Below, one piece after another: positions 51,875 to 62,968 of a stretch of 64,000 nt of DNA. The position numbers and the translations under genes are program-made. Origin of the DNA: Azoarcus sp. (GTDB lineage: Bacteria; Pseudomonadota; Gammaproteobacteria; Burkholderiales; Rhodocyclaceae). The notes below the pieces were generated by a model. That model was not told the DNA's origin, ran no database searches, and saw only the letters and a program-made list of their open reading frames with translations. Each line of letters begins with the position of its first letter. Position 1 is the first letter of the stretch. The stretch spans positions 1-64,000 of the forward strand of contig DYFV01000012.1 of NCBI GenBank assembly GCA_020725025.1, read 5' to 3'.

Positions 51875-52640
51875 GCTTGTGGCCTCCCCCCAGGTAGGCG
51901 CCGATCACCGCTTCGTTGCGCTGCACCTCCGCCGGCACGTCCTCGGCGATCTTCTTTCCGAAGTCGAGCACGGCGACGCGGTCGCACAGGCCCATCACCA
52001 GCTTCACGTCGTGCTCGATGAGGAGCACGGTGATGCCGTCGTCGCGGATCTGCTCGATGAGCTGCTTGAGCTGGCCCGTCTCGGTCGCGTTCATGCCGGC
52101 CGCCGGCTCGTCGAGCGCCAGCAGCTGGGGCTCGGTGGCGAGCGCCCGGGCGATCTCCAGGCGGCGCTGGTCGCCGTAGGAGAGGTTCTTCGCCGTGGTG
52201 GTGGCGAAGCGCTCGATGCCCACGTAGCGCAAGAGCTCGTAGGCCCGCTCGGTGGTGAGCCGCTCCTCCTCCCGCGTGTGCCGGTTCTGGGTGAGGATGC
52301 CCCACACGGTGGCCTTGGTGCGGATGTGATGGCCCGCCATCACGTTCTCGAGGGCGGTGAGCTCGCGGAACAGGCGGATGTTCTGGAAGGTGCGCGCGAT
52401 CCCCTGCTCGACCACCAGGTGGGGCTTGCCGGTGGGCAGCTCCGCACCGTTGAAGACGAACTCGCCGTCGTCGGGCACGTAGGCGCCGGTGAGCACGTTG
52501 AAGAAGGTGGTCTTGCCCGCCCCGTTGGGGCCGATCAGACCGTAGATCTCGCCCTTGCCGATGGAGAGCGACACGTCGGCCAGCGCCTGCAGGCCGCCGA
52601 AGCGCTTGCCCACGCCGCGTGCCTCGAGCAGCTTGATCAT
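51864..52640 (-). CDS. livG: Branched-chain amino acid ABC ATPase LivG
   Basis: A 258-residue ATPase: Walker A GPNGAGKT, LSYGDQRRLEIARAL signature variant, and LLALDEPAAGMNATE, the usual LivG form. ARTFQNIRLFRELTALENVMAGHH is also diagnostic. It pairs with LivF. Start and stop overlap livM (4 bases) and livF (11 bases), so the ATPases are translationally coupled. Confidence 0.95.
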
Positions 52641-53737
52641 GGCCGCACCCCCTTGCCGTGGAGGTGCTCCACGTGGGAGTAGCGGGCGTTGGCGGGAATG
52701 AGCCCGGCCGGGCGCAGCAGCATCATCAGGATCATGGCCAGCGAGAGCAGCAGCATCCGCAGCACCTCCGGATCGAGGATGACGGTGCCGAACAGCGCCT
52801 GCTGCACCGGCAGCGCGATATGGCGCAGGATCTCGGGCAGCGCCGAGAGGATGAGGGCACCGACGATGGCGCCGGCGATGTTGCCCATGCCGCCGAACAC
52901 CACCATGGTGAGCACCGCGATCGACTCCATCAGCGAGAACGACTCGGGCGACACGAAGCCCTGGAAGGCGCCGAAGAGCCCGCCGGCCACGCCGCCGAAG
53001 GTGGCGCCCAGCGAGAAGGCCAGCAGTTTCATGTTGCGCGTGTTGATCCCGATCGCCTTGGCCGCCAGCTCGTCGTCGCGCATCGCCGCCCAGGCCCGTC
53101 CCACCCGCGAGATCTGCAGGCGCTGGATGAAGACGATGGAGCCCACTACCGCGGCGAGGAAGAGGTAGTAGTAGAGGAAGAGCGAGTTGATCGACAGGGT
53201 TTCGGTCACCTCGAGGTTGCGCGAGAGATCCCAGCCGAAGATCACGATGGGATCGAGCGCATTGATCCCCTGGGGCCCGTTGGTGATGTTGATCGGGTAG
53301 TTCAGGTTGTTCATGAAGATGCGCACGATCTCCCCGAACCCGAGGGTGACGATCGCCAGGTAGTCCCCTCGCAATCGCAATACCGGAAAGCCCAGCGCGA
53401 TGCCCGCCAGGGCGGCGAAGCCCGCGGCCAGCGGCAGCACCACCCAGAAGGGCATGTGCACGCCGAAGTGGGGGGAGGCGAGGAAGGCCGCCGTATAGGC
53501 GCCCACCGCGTAGAAGGCGATGTAGCCGAGGTCCAGGAGCCCCGCGAAGCCCACCACCAGGTTCAGGCCCAGGGCCAGCATGATGTAGAGCAGCGCGAAG
53601 TCGAGCACCCGTACCCAGCTGCGGCCGAACATGATGGCGATGAGGGGCGCGGCGAGCGCGATGATGATCACCACCCAGCGCGCCGCGTTGAGGTTGCGCT
53701 TGCCGAGCCAGGGCACGGCCATGGCGAGTTCGTTCAT
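52637..53737 (-). CDS. livM: Branched-chain amino acid ABC permease LivM
   Basis: A 366-residue inner-membrane permease with about ten helices. Family features are LDFALLYIMLALGLNLVVGFAGLLDLGYIAFYAVGAY, RLRGDYLAIVTLGFGEIVRI and the cytoplasmic loop GRAWAAMRDDELAAKAIGINTRNMKLLAFSLGA that contacts the ATPases. It forms the pore with LivH, 18 bases upstream of it in the transcript. Confidence 0.94.
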   Translation of the reverse strand: MNELAMAVPWLGKRNLNAARWVVIIIALAAPLIAIMFGRSWVRVLDFALLYIMLALGLNLVVGFAGLLDLGYIAFYAVGAYTAAFLASPHFGVHMPFWVVLPLAAGFAALAGIALGFPVLRLRGDYLAIVTLGFGEIVRIFMNNLNYPINITNGPQGINALDPIVIFGWDLSRNLEVTETLSINSLFLYYYLFLAAVVGSIVFIQRLQISRVGRAWAAMRDDELAAKAIGINTRNMKLLAFSLGATFGGVAGGLFGAFQGFVSPESFSLMESIAVLTMVVFGGMGNIAGAIVGALILSALPEILRHIALPVQQALFGTVILDPEVLRMLLLSLAMILMMLLRPAGLIPANARYSHVEHLHGKGVRP

Positions 53738-53755
53738 TTCTGCCGTGCTCCCTTG

Positions 53756-54688
53756 TCAGGCCCGGTCGGACACCCGCTCACCCAGCAGGCCGGTGGGCCG
53801 GAAGATGAGGACGAGGCCGAGGATGATGAAGGCGAAGATGTCCTGGTAGGACGAGTTCAGGAAACCGAAGGTCAGGTGCTCGATGTAGCCGGCGCCGAAG
53901 GATTCCACCAGCCCCAGCACGACGCCGCCCAGCATCGCGCCGCCCAGGTTGCCGATGCCGCCCAGCACCGCCGCGGTGAAGGCCTTGAGACCCGGCATGA
54001 AGCCCATGCCGTAGTGGGCGATGCCGTAGTTGCTGGCGTACATCACGCCCGCCACTGCGGCCAGCGCCGCGCCGATGACGAAGGTCACGGCGATGATGGC
54101 GTTGGTGTCGACCCCCATGAGCGCCGCGACCCGGTGGTTCTCGGCCGTGGCGCGCATCGCCCGGCCGAGCTTGGTCCTGGTCACGAGCAGGATCAGCCCG
54201 GCCATGATCAGGGCGGAGACGACGACGATGGTGATCTGGACCGGGGTGACGAACACGCCCTCCACCGGCTGGATCGGCGTGGTCGAGATGAGCTGCGGGA
54301 AGGTGTGGTAGTTGCGCCCCCAGAGGATCATCGCCACCGTCTGCAGCAGGAAGGACATGCCGATCGCGGTGATCAGCGGCGCGAGCCGAGGGGCGTTCCG
54401 CAGGCGCCGGTAGGCGAGCCGTTCCATGGTGAAGCCCAGCATCATGCACACCGGGATGGCCACCACGAGCGAAAGCGTGAGCATCGCGATCGGCGACATG
54501 CCGGGTGCGACGCCCATGAGAAAGAGCATGGTCTGCAGCGCGGTCATCGCACCGACCATCATCACGTCGCCATGAGCGAAGTTGATGAGGCCGAGGATGC
54601 CGTAGACCATCGTGTATCCCAGGGCGACGAGCGCATACACGCTGCCGACCACCAGGCCGTTGACCAGTTGTTGTAGGAAGATTTCCAT
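53756..54688 (-). CDS. livH: Branched-chain amino acid ABC permease LivH
   Basis: A 310-residue permease with eight helices: QQLVNGLVVGSVYALVALGYTMVYGILGLINFAHGDVMM, and the coupling loop TKLGRAMRATAENHRVAALMGVDTNAIIAVTFVIGAALA. It partners LivM. A 214-base gap with two G/C-rich palindromes separates it from the upstream binding-protein gene, so expression may be partly uncoupled from the binding protein. Confidence 0.94.
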   Translation of the reverse strand: MEIFLQQLVNGLVVGSVYALVALGYTMVYGILGLINFAHGDVMMVGAMTALQTMLFLMGVAPGMSPIAMLTLSLVVAIPVCMMLGFTMERLAYRRLRNAPRLAPLITAIGMSFLLQTVAMILWGRNYHTFPQLISTTPIQPVEGVFVTPVQITIVVVSALIMAGLILLVTRTKLGRAMRATAENHRVAALMGVDTNAIIAVTFVIGAALAAVAGVMYASNYGIAHYGMGFMPGLKAFTAAVLGGIGNLGGAMLGGVVLGLVESFGAGYIEHLTFGFLNSSYQDIFAFIILGLVLIFRPTGLLGERVSDRA

Positions 54689-54717
54689 CGTGCACTCTGC
54701 CGAAGGCGCCGCTTGCT

Positions 54718-54739
54718 CCTCCCCCCTTCAAGGGGGAGG
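54718..54739. repeat. CCCTCCCC palindromic repeat, copy 2
   Basis: CCTCCCCCC and GGGGGAGG around TTCAA, between livK and livH. A degenerate relative (TTCAAGGGGTGGGGGAGAGG) follows at 54773-54792. Confidence 0.7.
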
Positions 54740-54856
54740 CTGGGAGGGGGATGGGTGGAAGGCGAGGCGATTCTTCAAGGGGTGGGGGAGAGGGACGGGT
54801 GGAAGATGACTGCCGCTTCGTTAATCGTCTGCGCTGTCCGCCCATCCTCACCCGGG

Positions 54857-54877
54857 CCCTCCCCTTGTAGGGGAGGG
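54857..54877. repeat. CCCTCCCC palindromic repeat, copy 3
   Basis: CCCTCCCC-TTGTA-GGGGAGGG is a perfect 8-bp inverted repeat 26 bases after the livK stop. It could stabilise or end the abundant livK message before the permease genes. A smaller CCCC-TTC-GGGG hairpin lies at 54889-54899. Confidence 0.75.
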
Positions 54878-54902
54878 TGAGAATAGCGCCCCTTCGGGGT
54901 GG

Positions 54903-56015
54903 TTACATCGGCTGCCAGCTGCCGTCCTTGTACCGATACACCGTGACGGCGCCCTCCTTGATGTCGCCCTTCGCGTCGAACGCGATCGTGCCGGTCACGC
55001 CCTGGAAGTTCACCTTCTTCAGCTCGGGCAGGTACTTGGACGGCTCCGCCGAATCGGCGGCCTTCATGGCGTTGATGATCGCCGTCGCCGCGTCGTAGGC
55101 ATACGGCGAGTAGATCTGAACGTCGGTGCCGAAGCGCTTCTTGTAGCGGTCGCGGAACTCGGCGCCGCCGGGCATCTTGTCGAGCGGCAGGCCGGCCATC
55201 GAGCAGTAGGTGGAGGGCGTGATCGCCTCGCCGGCGAGCTTGATCATCTCGGGGCTGCAGCCGCCGTCGCCCGTGACGAAGGCGGACTGGATGCCGAGCT
55301 GCTTGATCTGGCGCACCATCGGGCCAGCCTGGGCGTCCATGCCGCCGAAGAAGATCACGTCGGGCTTGGCGCCGCGGATCTTGGTGAGGATGGCGTTGAA
55401 GTCGGTGGCCTTGTCGTTGGTGAACTCGCGCGCGACGACCTTGGCGCCGGCCGCCTTGGCCGCCTTGTCGGTCTCGTCCGCGAGGCCCTGGCCGTAGGCG
55501 GTGCGGTCGTCGATGATCGCCACCGTCTTCGCCTTGAGATCGCCGGCGATGAACTTGCCGAGCACGCCGCCCTGCTGCACGTCGTTGGCGATGGTGCGGA
55601 AGACGCCCTTGTAGCCCTGCTGGGTGAGGGTCGGGTTGGTGGCCGAGGGCGAGATCATCGGAACGCCGGCCTGGTTGTAGATGCGCGAGGCCGGGATGGT
55701 GGTGCCCGAGTTGAGGTGGCCGACCACGCCCTTCACGCCGGCGTCCACCAGGCGCTGGGCCACCGTGGTGCCGGTGCGCGGGTCGGCCTGGTCGTCCTCG
55801 CCCACGAGCTCGAACTTCACCTTCTTGCCGCCGAGGGTGATGCCCTTGGCGTTGGCGTCCTCGATCGCCAGTCGTGCGCCGTTCTCGTTGTCCTTGCCCA
55901 GGTGGGAGATGGTGCCGGTGAGCGGCGCCACGCTACCGATCTTCACCACCATTTCCTGAGCATGCGCCGAGAGCCCGATGCTCATCACTGCCAGTGCCAC
56001 GATGGTTCTTTTCAT
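54903..56015 (-). CDS. livK: Branched-chain amino acid-binding protein, copy 1
   Basis: A 370-residue periplasmic Leu/Ile/Val-type binding protein: signal peptide MKRTIVALAVMSIGLSAHAQ, then VVKIGSVAPLTGTISHLGKDNENGARLAIEDAN, GTTIPASRIYNQAGVPMISPSATNP and GTDVQIYSPYAYDAATAIINAMKAADS. It delivers amino acids or amides to LivHMGF. GGAGG precedes the ATG. It is a close paralogue of the next gene upstream; the 501-base gap between the two contains the terminator of the other copy and room for its own promoter. Confidence 0.95.
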   Translation of the reverse strand: MKRTIVALAVMSIGLSAHAQEMVVKIGSVAPLTGTISHLGKDNENGARLAIEDANAKGITLGGKKVKFELVGEDDQADPRTGTTVAQRLVDAGVKGVVGHLNSGTTIPASRIYNQAGVPMISPSATNPTLTQQGYKGVFRTIANDVQQGGVLGKFIAGDLKAKTVAIIDDRTAYGQGLADETDKAAKAAGAKVVAREFTNDKATDFNAILTKIRGAKPDVIFFGGMDAQAGPMVRQIKQLGIQSAFVTGDGGCSPEMIKLAGEAITPSTYCSMAGLPLDKMPGGAEFRDRYKKRFGTDVQIYSPYAYDAATAIINAMKAADSAEPSKYLPELKKVNFQGVTGTIAFDAKGDIKEGAVTVYRYKDGSWQPM

Positions 56016-56387
56016 GCCTGACCTCCAAACAAGGAATGTTCAAGGAAGTACCTGTTGGGACTTGTCCGCCGCGCGCCGAGCCGGGCCGGCGGGTGCTGCA
56101 GCATGCTTCCGTCGCCGCTCTCCGTACTGCCCGTTTCGCCTGCCGGAAGCGGGCGCCGGGTCGAAAAGTGCGCCTATTCTGCCCAAAAAGCAGGCAAGGG
56201 GGCGCGGTCCGTCAGGCCGGAAAGCCGTCGCCGGCATGCTGCCAAGCAACAATACGCGCTTCGGCGGGGATCCTCCATCCATCTCCGGCCCACTCCCGCT
56301 GTGGCGTGCTGCGACGTCCGACGCGGAATTCCGTTTGTTGTGCAGGGACGGGTGTCCGCTGCTGCAACGCACAAAGCATGCCATATA

Positions 56388-56414
56388 GTGGATAACCCTA
56401 ATGGGGTGATCCAC
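56388..56414. promoter_or_regulatory. Imperfect palindrome upstream of livK copy 1
   Basis: Ends GTGGAT / ATCCAC with inner AACCC / GGGGT around TAAT. It borders an AT-rich CCATATAGTG. It could be an operator for the livK copy 1-livHMGF transcript. Confidence 0.4.
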
Positions 56415-56443
56415 GATCCGGCGATTTGTGGCGTCCGGCCATG

Positions 56444-56466
56444 AAAAAGGGGCGCTTGCGCGCCCC
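56444..56466 (-). terminator. Intrinsic terminator of livK copy 2
   Basis: On the minus strand GGGGCGC-GCAA-GCGCCCC is followed by TTTTT. A 7-bp stem with a tetraloop, 50 bases after the stop codon. Confidence 0.85.
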
Positions 56467-56516
56467 GTCCCGGCCAGCTCGAGCATCGCCGCGCACTGCG
56501 GCGGTGCGCTGCGGGC

Positions 56517-57632
56517 CTACTTCAGCGGCTCCCACTTCCCGCCCTGGTAGCGGTACATGGTCACGCCGCCGTCGCGGATGTCGCCCTTGGCGTCGAACGC
56601 AACGGTTCCGGTCACGCCCTGCATCTCGAGCTTCTGCAGCGCCGGCAGGTACTTCTTCGGCTCGACCGAGTCGGCCGCCTTCATCGCCTCGATCAGCGCC
56701 ATGGCCGCGTCGTAGCTGTAGGGCGCATAGAGCTGCACGTCGGTCTTGAAGCGCTCCTTGAAGCGCGCATTGAACTTCTCGCCGCCGGGCATCTGGGCCA
56801 TCGGGATGCCGGCCTGGGTGCAGTAGGCGTCGGCATTCATCGCGTCGCCGGCGAGCTTGATCATCTCGCCGGTGCACGCCCCGTCGCCGCCCAGGAACTT
56901 CGCCTGCATGCCGAGCTGGCGCATCTGGCGCAGCATCGGCGCGGCCTGCGCGTCCATGCCGCCGTAGAAGATGGCGTCCGGCTGGCGGCCCTTGATGCGG
57001 GTGAGGATGGCGGTGAAGTCGGTGGCCTTGTCGTTGGTGAACTCGCGGCCCACCACCTGGACGCCCAGCTTCTTCAGGCTCTCCGCGAAGGCGTCGGCGA
57101 GACCCTGGCCGTAGGCGGTGCGGTCGTCGATGATCGCGACCTTCTTCGCCTGCAGGTTCCCCACCGCGTACTTGGCCATCGCCGCGCCCTGCTGCAGGTC
57201 GTTGGCGATGACCCGGAAGGTCACCTTGTAGCCCTGTTGGGTGAGCTTGGGGTTGGTGGACGAGGGGGTGATCACCGGTACGCCGGCCTGCTCGTAGATG
57301 CGCGAGGCGGGGATCGAGGCGCCCGATGTCACGTGGCCCACCACACCCTTTACGTCGAGATCGGTCAGGCGCTGGGCCACCGTGGTGGCGGTGCGCGGAT
57401 CGGCCTGGTCGTCCTCGCTCACCAGCTCGAAGCGGACCGTCTGGCCGCCGATGGTGACGCCCTTGGCGTTGGCGTCTTCCAGTGCGAGGCGTGCGCCGTT
57501 CTCGCCGTCCTTGCCGATATGGGCGATGGGGCCGGTGAGCGGCCCCGCGTGGCCGATCTTCACCACCGTCTGGGCGTGGGCTGCGGTGAGGCCGAAGCCC
57601 GCCAGCGCGAGCGCGAGCAGTGTTCTCTTCAT
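56517..57632 (-). CDS. livK: Branched-chain amino acid-binding protein, copy 2
   Basis: A 371-residue paralogue of the binding protein at 54903, with the same landmarks: KIGHAGPLTGPIAHIGKDGENGARLALEDAN, GASIPASRIYEQAGVPVITPSSTNP, TDVQLYAPYSYDAAMALIEAMKAADS. The signal peptide is MKRTLLALALAGFGLTAAHA. It has its own intrinsic terminator, so it is a separate or leaky upstream unit of the liv operon. Differences in the binding cleft probably give it another ligand preference. Confidence 0.95.
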   Translation of the reverse strand: MKRTLLALALAGFGLTAAHAQTVVKIGHAGPLTGPIAHIGKDGENGARLALEDANAKGVTIGGQTVRFELVSEDDQADPRTATTVAQRLTDLDVKGVVGHVTSGASIPASRIYEQAGVPVITPSSTNPKLTQQGYKVTFRVIANDLQQGAAMAKYAVGNLQAKKVAIIDDRTAYGQGLADAFAESLKKLGVQVVGREFTNDKATDFTAILTRIKGRQPDAIFYGGMDAQAAPMLRQMRQLGMQAKFLGGDGACTGEMIKLAGDAMNADAYCTQAGIPMAQMPGGEKFNARFKERFKTDVQLYAPYSYDAAMALIEAMKAADSVEPKKYLPALQKLEMQGVTGTVAFDAKGDIRDGGVTMYRYQGGKWEPLK

Positions 57633-57838
57633 GACGACTCCGATTCGTTGCAGGAAAATGCCCCGGCGGTGGCGCCGTCGCGCTTCACCCGGGACGGCGG
57701 GATTCTAGCTCGCAATCGGTTCTCGGTCCCCGGGGGCGTGGGTCGGGACGGTTTGAACGAAAGGGCCGGGCGGCGCCTCCAAGTCACAGTTCGAGCGGCA
57801 CCGTCCGTCGCGGCGGCGCCAGAGGAAGGAAAGCGGAG

Positions 57839-58453
57839 ATGCATTCGCGCGTACTCGCCGCCCTGGCCGTCATCCTGCTCTTGTCCGGCTGCGCCACGGT
57901 CCCCAGCACCCGGCACGTCTTCACCACGGAGGCCGAGATCCTCGCCGCCTACGGCGAGCCGGTGAAACGCTGGGCCAACGACGACGGCACCACCACCCTC
58001 GAATACTCGACCCAGCCCAACGGCGAGATCACCATGATGTACACGGTGGACCAGGGCGGGGTCGTGCTGCGCCAGGAGAACGCCCTGGCCGACGAGAACC
58101 TCGCGCGCATCGAGCGCGGCATGACCAAGGACGAGGTGGCGCGAATGCTCGGCCGGCACCGCTCGGTACAGACCTTCGTCAACTCCGGCGAGGAGGTTTG
58201 GGACTGGAACGTCCGCAACGACTACCCCGGCATCCTCGCCACGCTCTTCAACGTGCACTTCGTCGACGGCAAGGTGGTCCGCACCAGCCGCAGCTACATC
58301 TATCCGAACGACAGCGACCACTTCGGCCTGTTCGGGCTGCACCCCTTCTACGACCCTTTCCCGCCCCGCTTCGGATGGCGCTATCCGCTCCGCTCCCGCT
58401 GGTCCCGCTGGCCCTACTACGACCCGTTCCACCGCCCCTGGTACTTCTATTGA
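57839..58453 (+). CDS. Lipoprotein with BamE/SmpA-like domain
   Basis: A 204-residue lipoprotein with a lipobox LLSGC (Cys18). The middle segment LARIERGMTKDEVARMLGRHRSVQTFVNSGEEVWDWNVRND matches the SmpA/OmlA (BamE-like) fold, and an earlier related stretch (TEAEILAAYGEPVKRWANDDGTTTLEYS) may be a second copy. The tail is rich in Tyr, Trp, Pro and Arg (RSRWSRWPYYDPFHRPWYFY). Location should be the outer or inner membrane, facing the periplasm. Function is unknown. AGGAAAGCGGAG precedes the ATG. It is divergent from livK copy 2, and the SAM-II element follows its stop. Confidence 0.82.
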   Translation: MHSRVLAALAVILLLSGCATVPSTRHVFTTEAEILAAYGEPVKRWANDDGTTTLEYSTQPNGEITMMYTVDQGGVVLRQENALADENLARIERGMTKDEVARMLGRHRSVQTFVNSGEEVWDWNVRNDYPGILATLFNVHFVDGKVVRTSRSYIYPNDSDHFGLFGLHPFYDPFPPRFGWRYPLRSRWSRWPYYDPFHRPWYFY

Positions 58454-58492
58454 AACTTGACCGGCGCGCACCGGCTGGCGCATCATTCCCGC

Positions 58493-58549
58493 CTCGCGCC
58501 GATTTGAGCCTTCAGCTTGCGGGCGCGTAACAAATGCCGCTAAAGCGAG
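58493..58549 (+). ncRNA. SAM-II-type riboswitch upstream of metH
   Basis: The leader folds as an H-type pseudoknot. P1 is CGCGCC (58495-58500) with GGCGCG (58522-58527). The loop starts with GATTT and the 3' strand carries GCGCGTAACAAATGCCGCTAAA, close to the conserved SAM-II core (GAUUU ... GCGCGUGAUAAAUGNNGCUAAA). The P1 loop CTTGC (58516-58520) pairs with GCGAG (58545-58549), giving the second helix. It lies about 100 bases before metH, which makes methionine, the SAM precursor. The identification is by pattern recall and pairing, not by a covariance search. Confidence 0.78.
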
Positions 58550-58556
58550 ACGCGCC
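58522..58556 (+). promoter_or_regulatory. Alternative hairpin competing with SAM-II P1
   Basis: GGCGCGT (58522-58528) can pair perfectly with ACGCGCC (58550-58556). This uses the 3' strand of P1, so it cannot form while the riboswitch is folded. It is a likely part of the expression platform. Confidence 0.6.
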
Positions 58557-58574
58557 TGAGAGCCCGAATCCTCG

Positions 58575-58607
58575 AGCCCGTTCCGCCACCCGGCCGAACG
58601 GGCTTTT
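58575..58607 (+). terminator. Terminator in the metH leader
   Basis: AGCCCGTTC (58575-58583) and GAACGGGCT (58596-58604) form a 9-bp stem with a 12-base loop, followed by TTTTCGCTTTT. It lies 45 bases before the metH start and after the SAM-II element, so it may be ligand-controlled. A second AGCCCG at 58561-58566 could also pair with CGGGCT. Confidence 0.8.
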
Positions 58608-58651
58608 CGCTTTTGCCGAAGGCCAGACTTCGCCTTGAAGAGACGCACGCC

Positions 58652-62341
<3,690 letters not shown>

Positions 62342-62423
62342 CGGGCAAGCGCCGCACGGGCGGCACCGCCTGGCGGAACGATTCGGCGGTCTGCGCCGCC
62401 GACGAGGGCGGCGCCGGACCGGC

Positions 62424-62696
62424 TCATGCTGCGGTCATCGGGTCGATGATGCCGCCGACCTCGGTGATCTTGCTCGCCGGGAAGCCGCTGACGCGGGCGT
62501 GCTCGCGGACGGCGTCCTCGTTCTCGGCGAGGTAGATGCAGAAGGTCTTGTCGTCGGCGACGTAGGACTGTACCCACTGGGCCTTGCCGTCGAGCTTGGC
62601 CAGCGCGGCATTCGACGTCTGTGCGGCGGCCTTCAGCTGCTCCGCGTTCATCTTGCCGACACCGGGAATATCGCGTTCGATAACGTAGCGTTTCAT
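62424..62696 (-). CDS. DUF4242 protein
   Basis: A 90-residue small protein with the DUF4242 pattern MKRYVIERDIPGVGKMNAEQLKAAAQTSNAAL, WVQSYVADDKTFCIYLAENEDAVREHARVSGFPASKI and the ending IIDP. The fold is ferredoxin-like; some relatives are annotated as nickel-binding, but the function is unproven. GAGAGGAGCACAGTC precedes ATG 62696, which decides it over the longer frame at 62750. It converges on metH with 82 bases between the stops. Confidence 0.88.
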   Translation of the reverse strand: MKRYVIERDIPGVGKMNAEQLKAAAQTSNAALAKLDGKAQWVQSYVADDKTFCIYLAENEDAVREHARVSGFPASKITEVGGIIDPMTAA

Positions 62697-62861
62697 GACT
62701 GTGCTCCTCTCGGTTGGGGTTGACTCTGGATCTCCGCATCCCTTCCCCATCGGTTGCCGCCGGCCTGGCGCCGCTGTTCCGCGGGCGGCGCCGATGGAGT
62801 ATGGTCACGTACGCTTGCTGGCCGAATGGTTGCTGTGGCCAGGAAGCATTCGCGAGATGCA

Positions 62862-62879
62862 GGGACAGTCTATTTTTTG
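62862..62879 (+). repeat. GGGACAGTC-T-run motif, possible REP-transposase scar
   Basis: GGGACAGTCTATTTTTTG resembles the GGGGACAGNCNNNTTTTT stretches often found beside REP-associated tyrosine transposase genes. No transposase is left here. A chance match is possible. Confidence 0.3.
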
Positions 62880-62968
62880 AGGTGGGACCGAGTCCTTATC
62901 CTTCCCTGATCTTTTGCTGACCATTTCCCGAGCGTGCAGGAGCCGCCCGGGGGGAACGGAACGAGGCC

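Larger units (their letters stand above)
56016..56516. other. 501-base gap between the two livK genes
   Basis: No gene is supported here. On the minus strand it holds the terminator of the upstream livK (56466-56444), an imperfect palindrome at 56388-56414 with GTGGAT and ATCCAC ends, a TATATG at 56387-56382, and the livK copy 1 leader with GGAGG close to its ATG. The ORFs that cross it are shadows. Confidence 0.6.

Noticed and set aside
58454-58651. Cobalamin or SAH riboswitch before metH
   Set aside because: I looked for a B12-box and for the SAH-type core and found neither. The pseudoknot pattern fits SAM-II much better.
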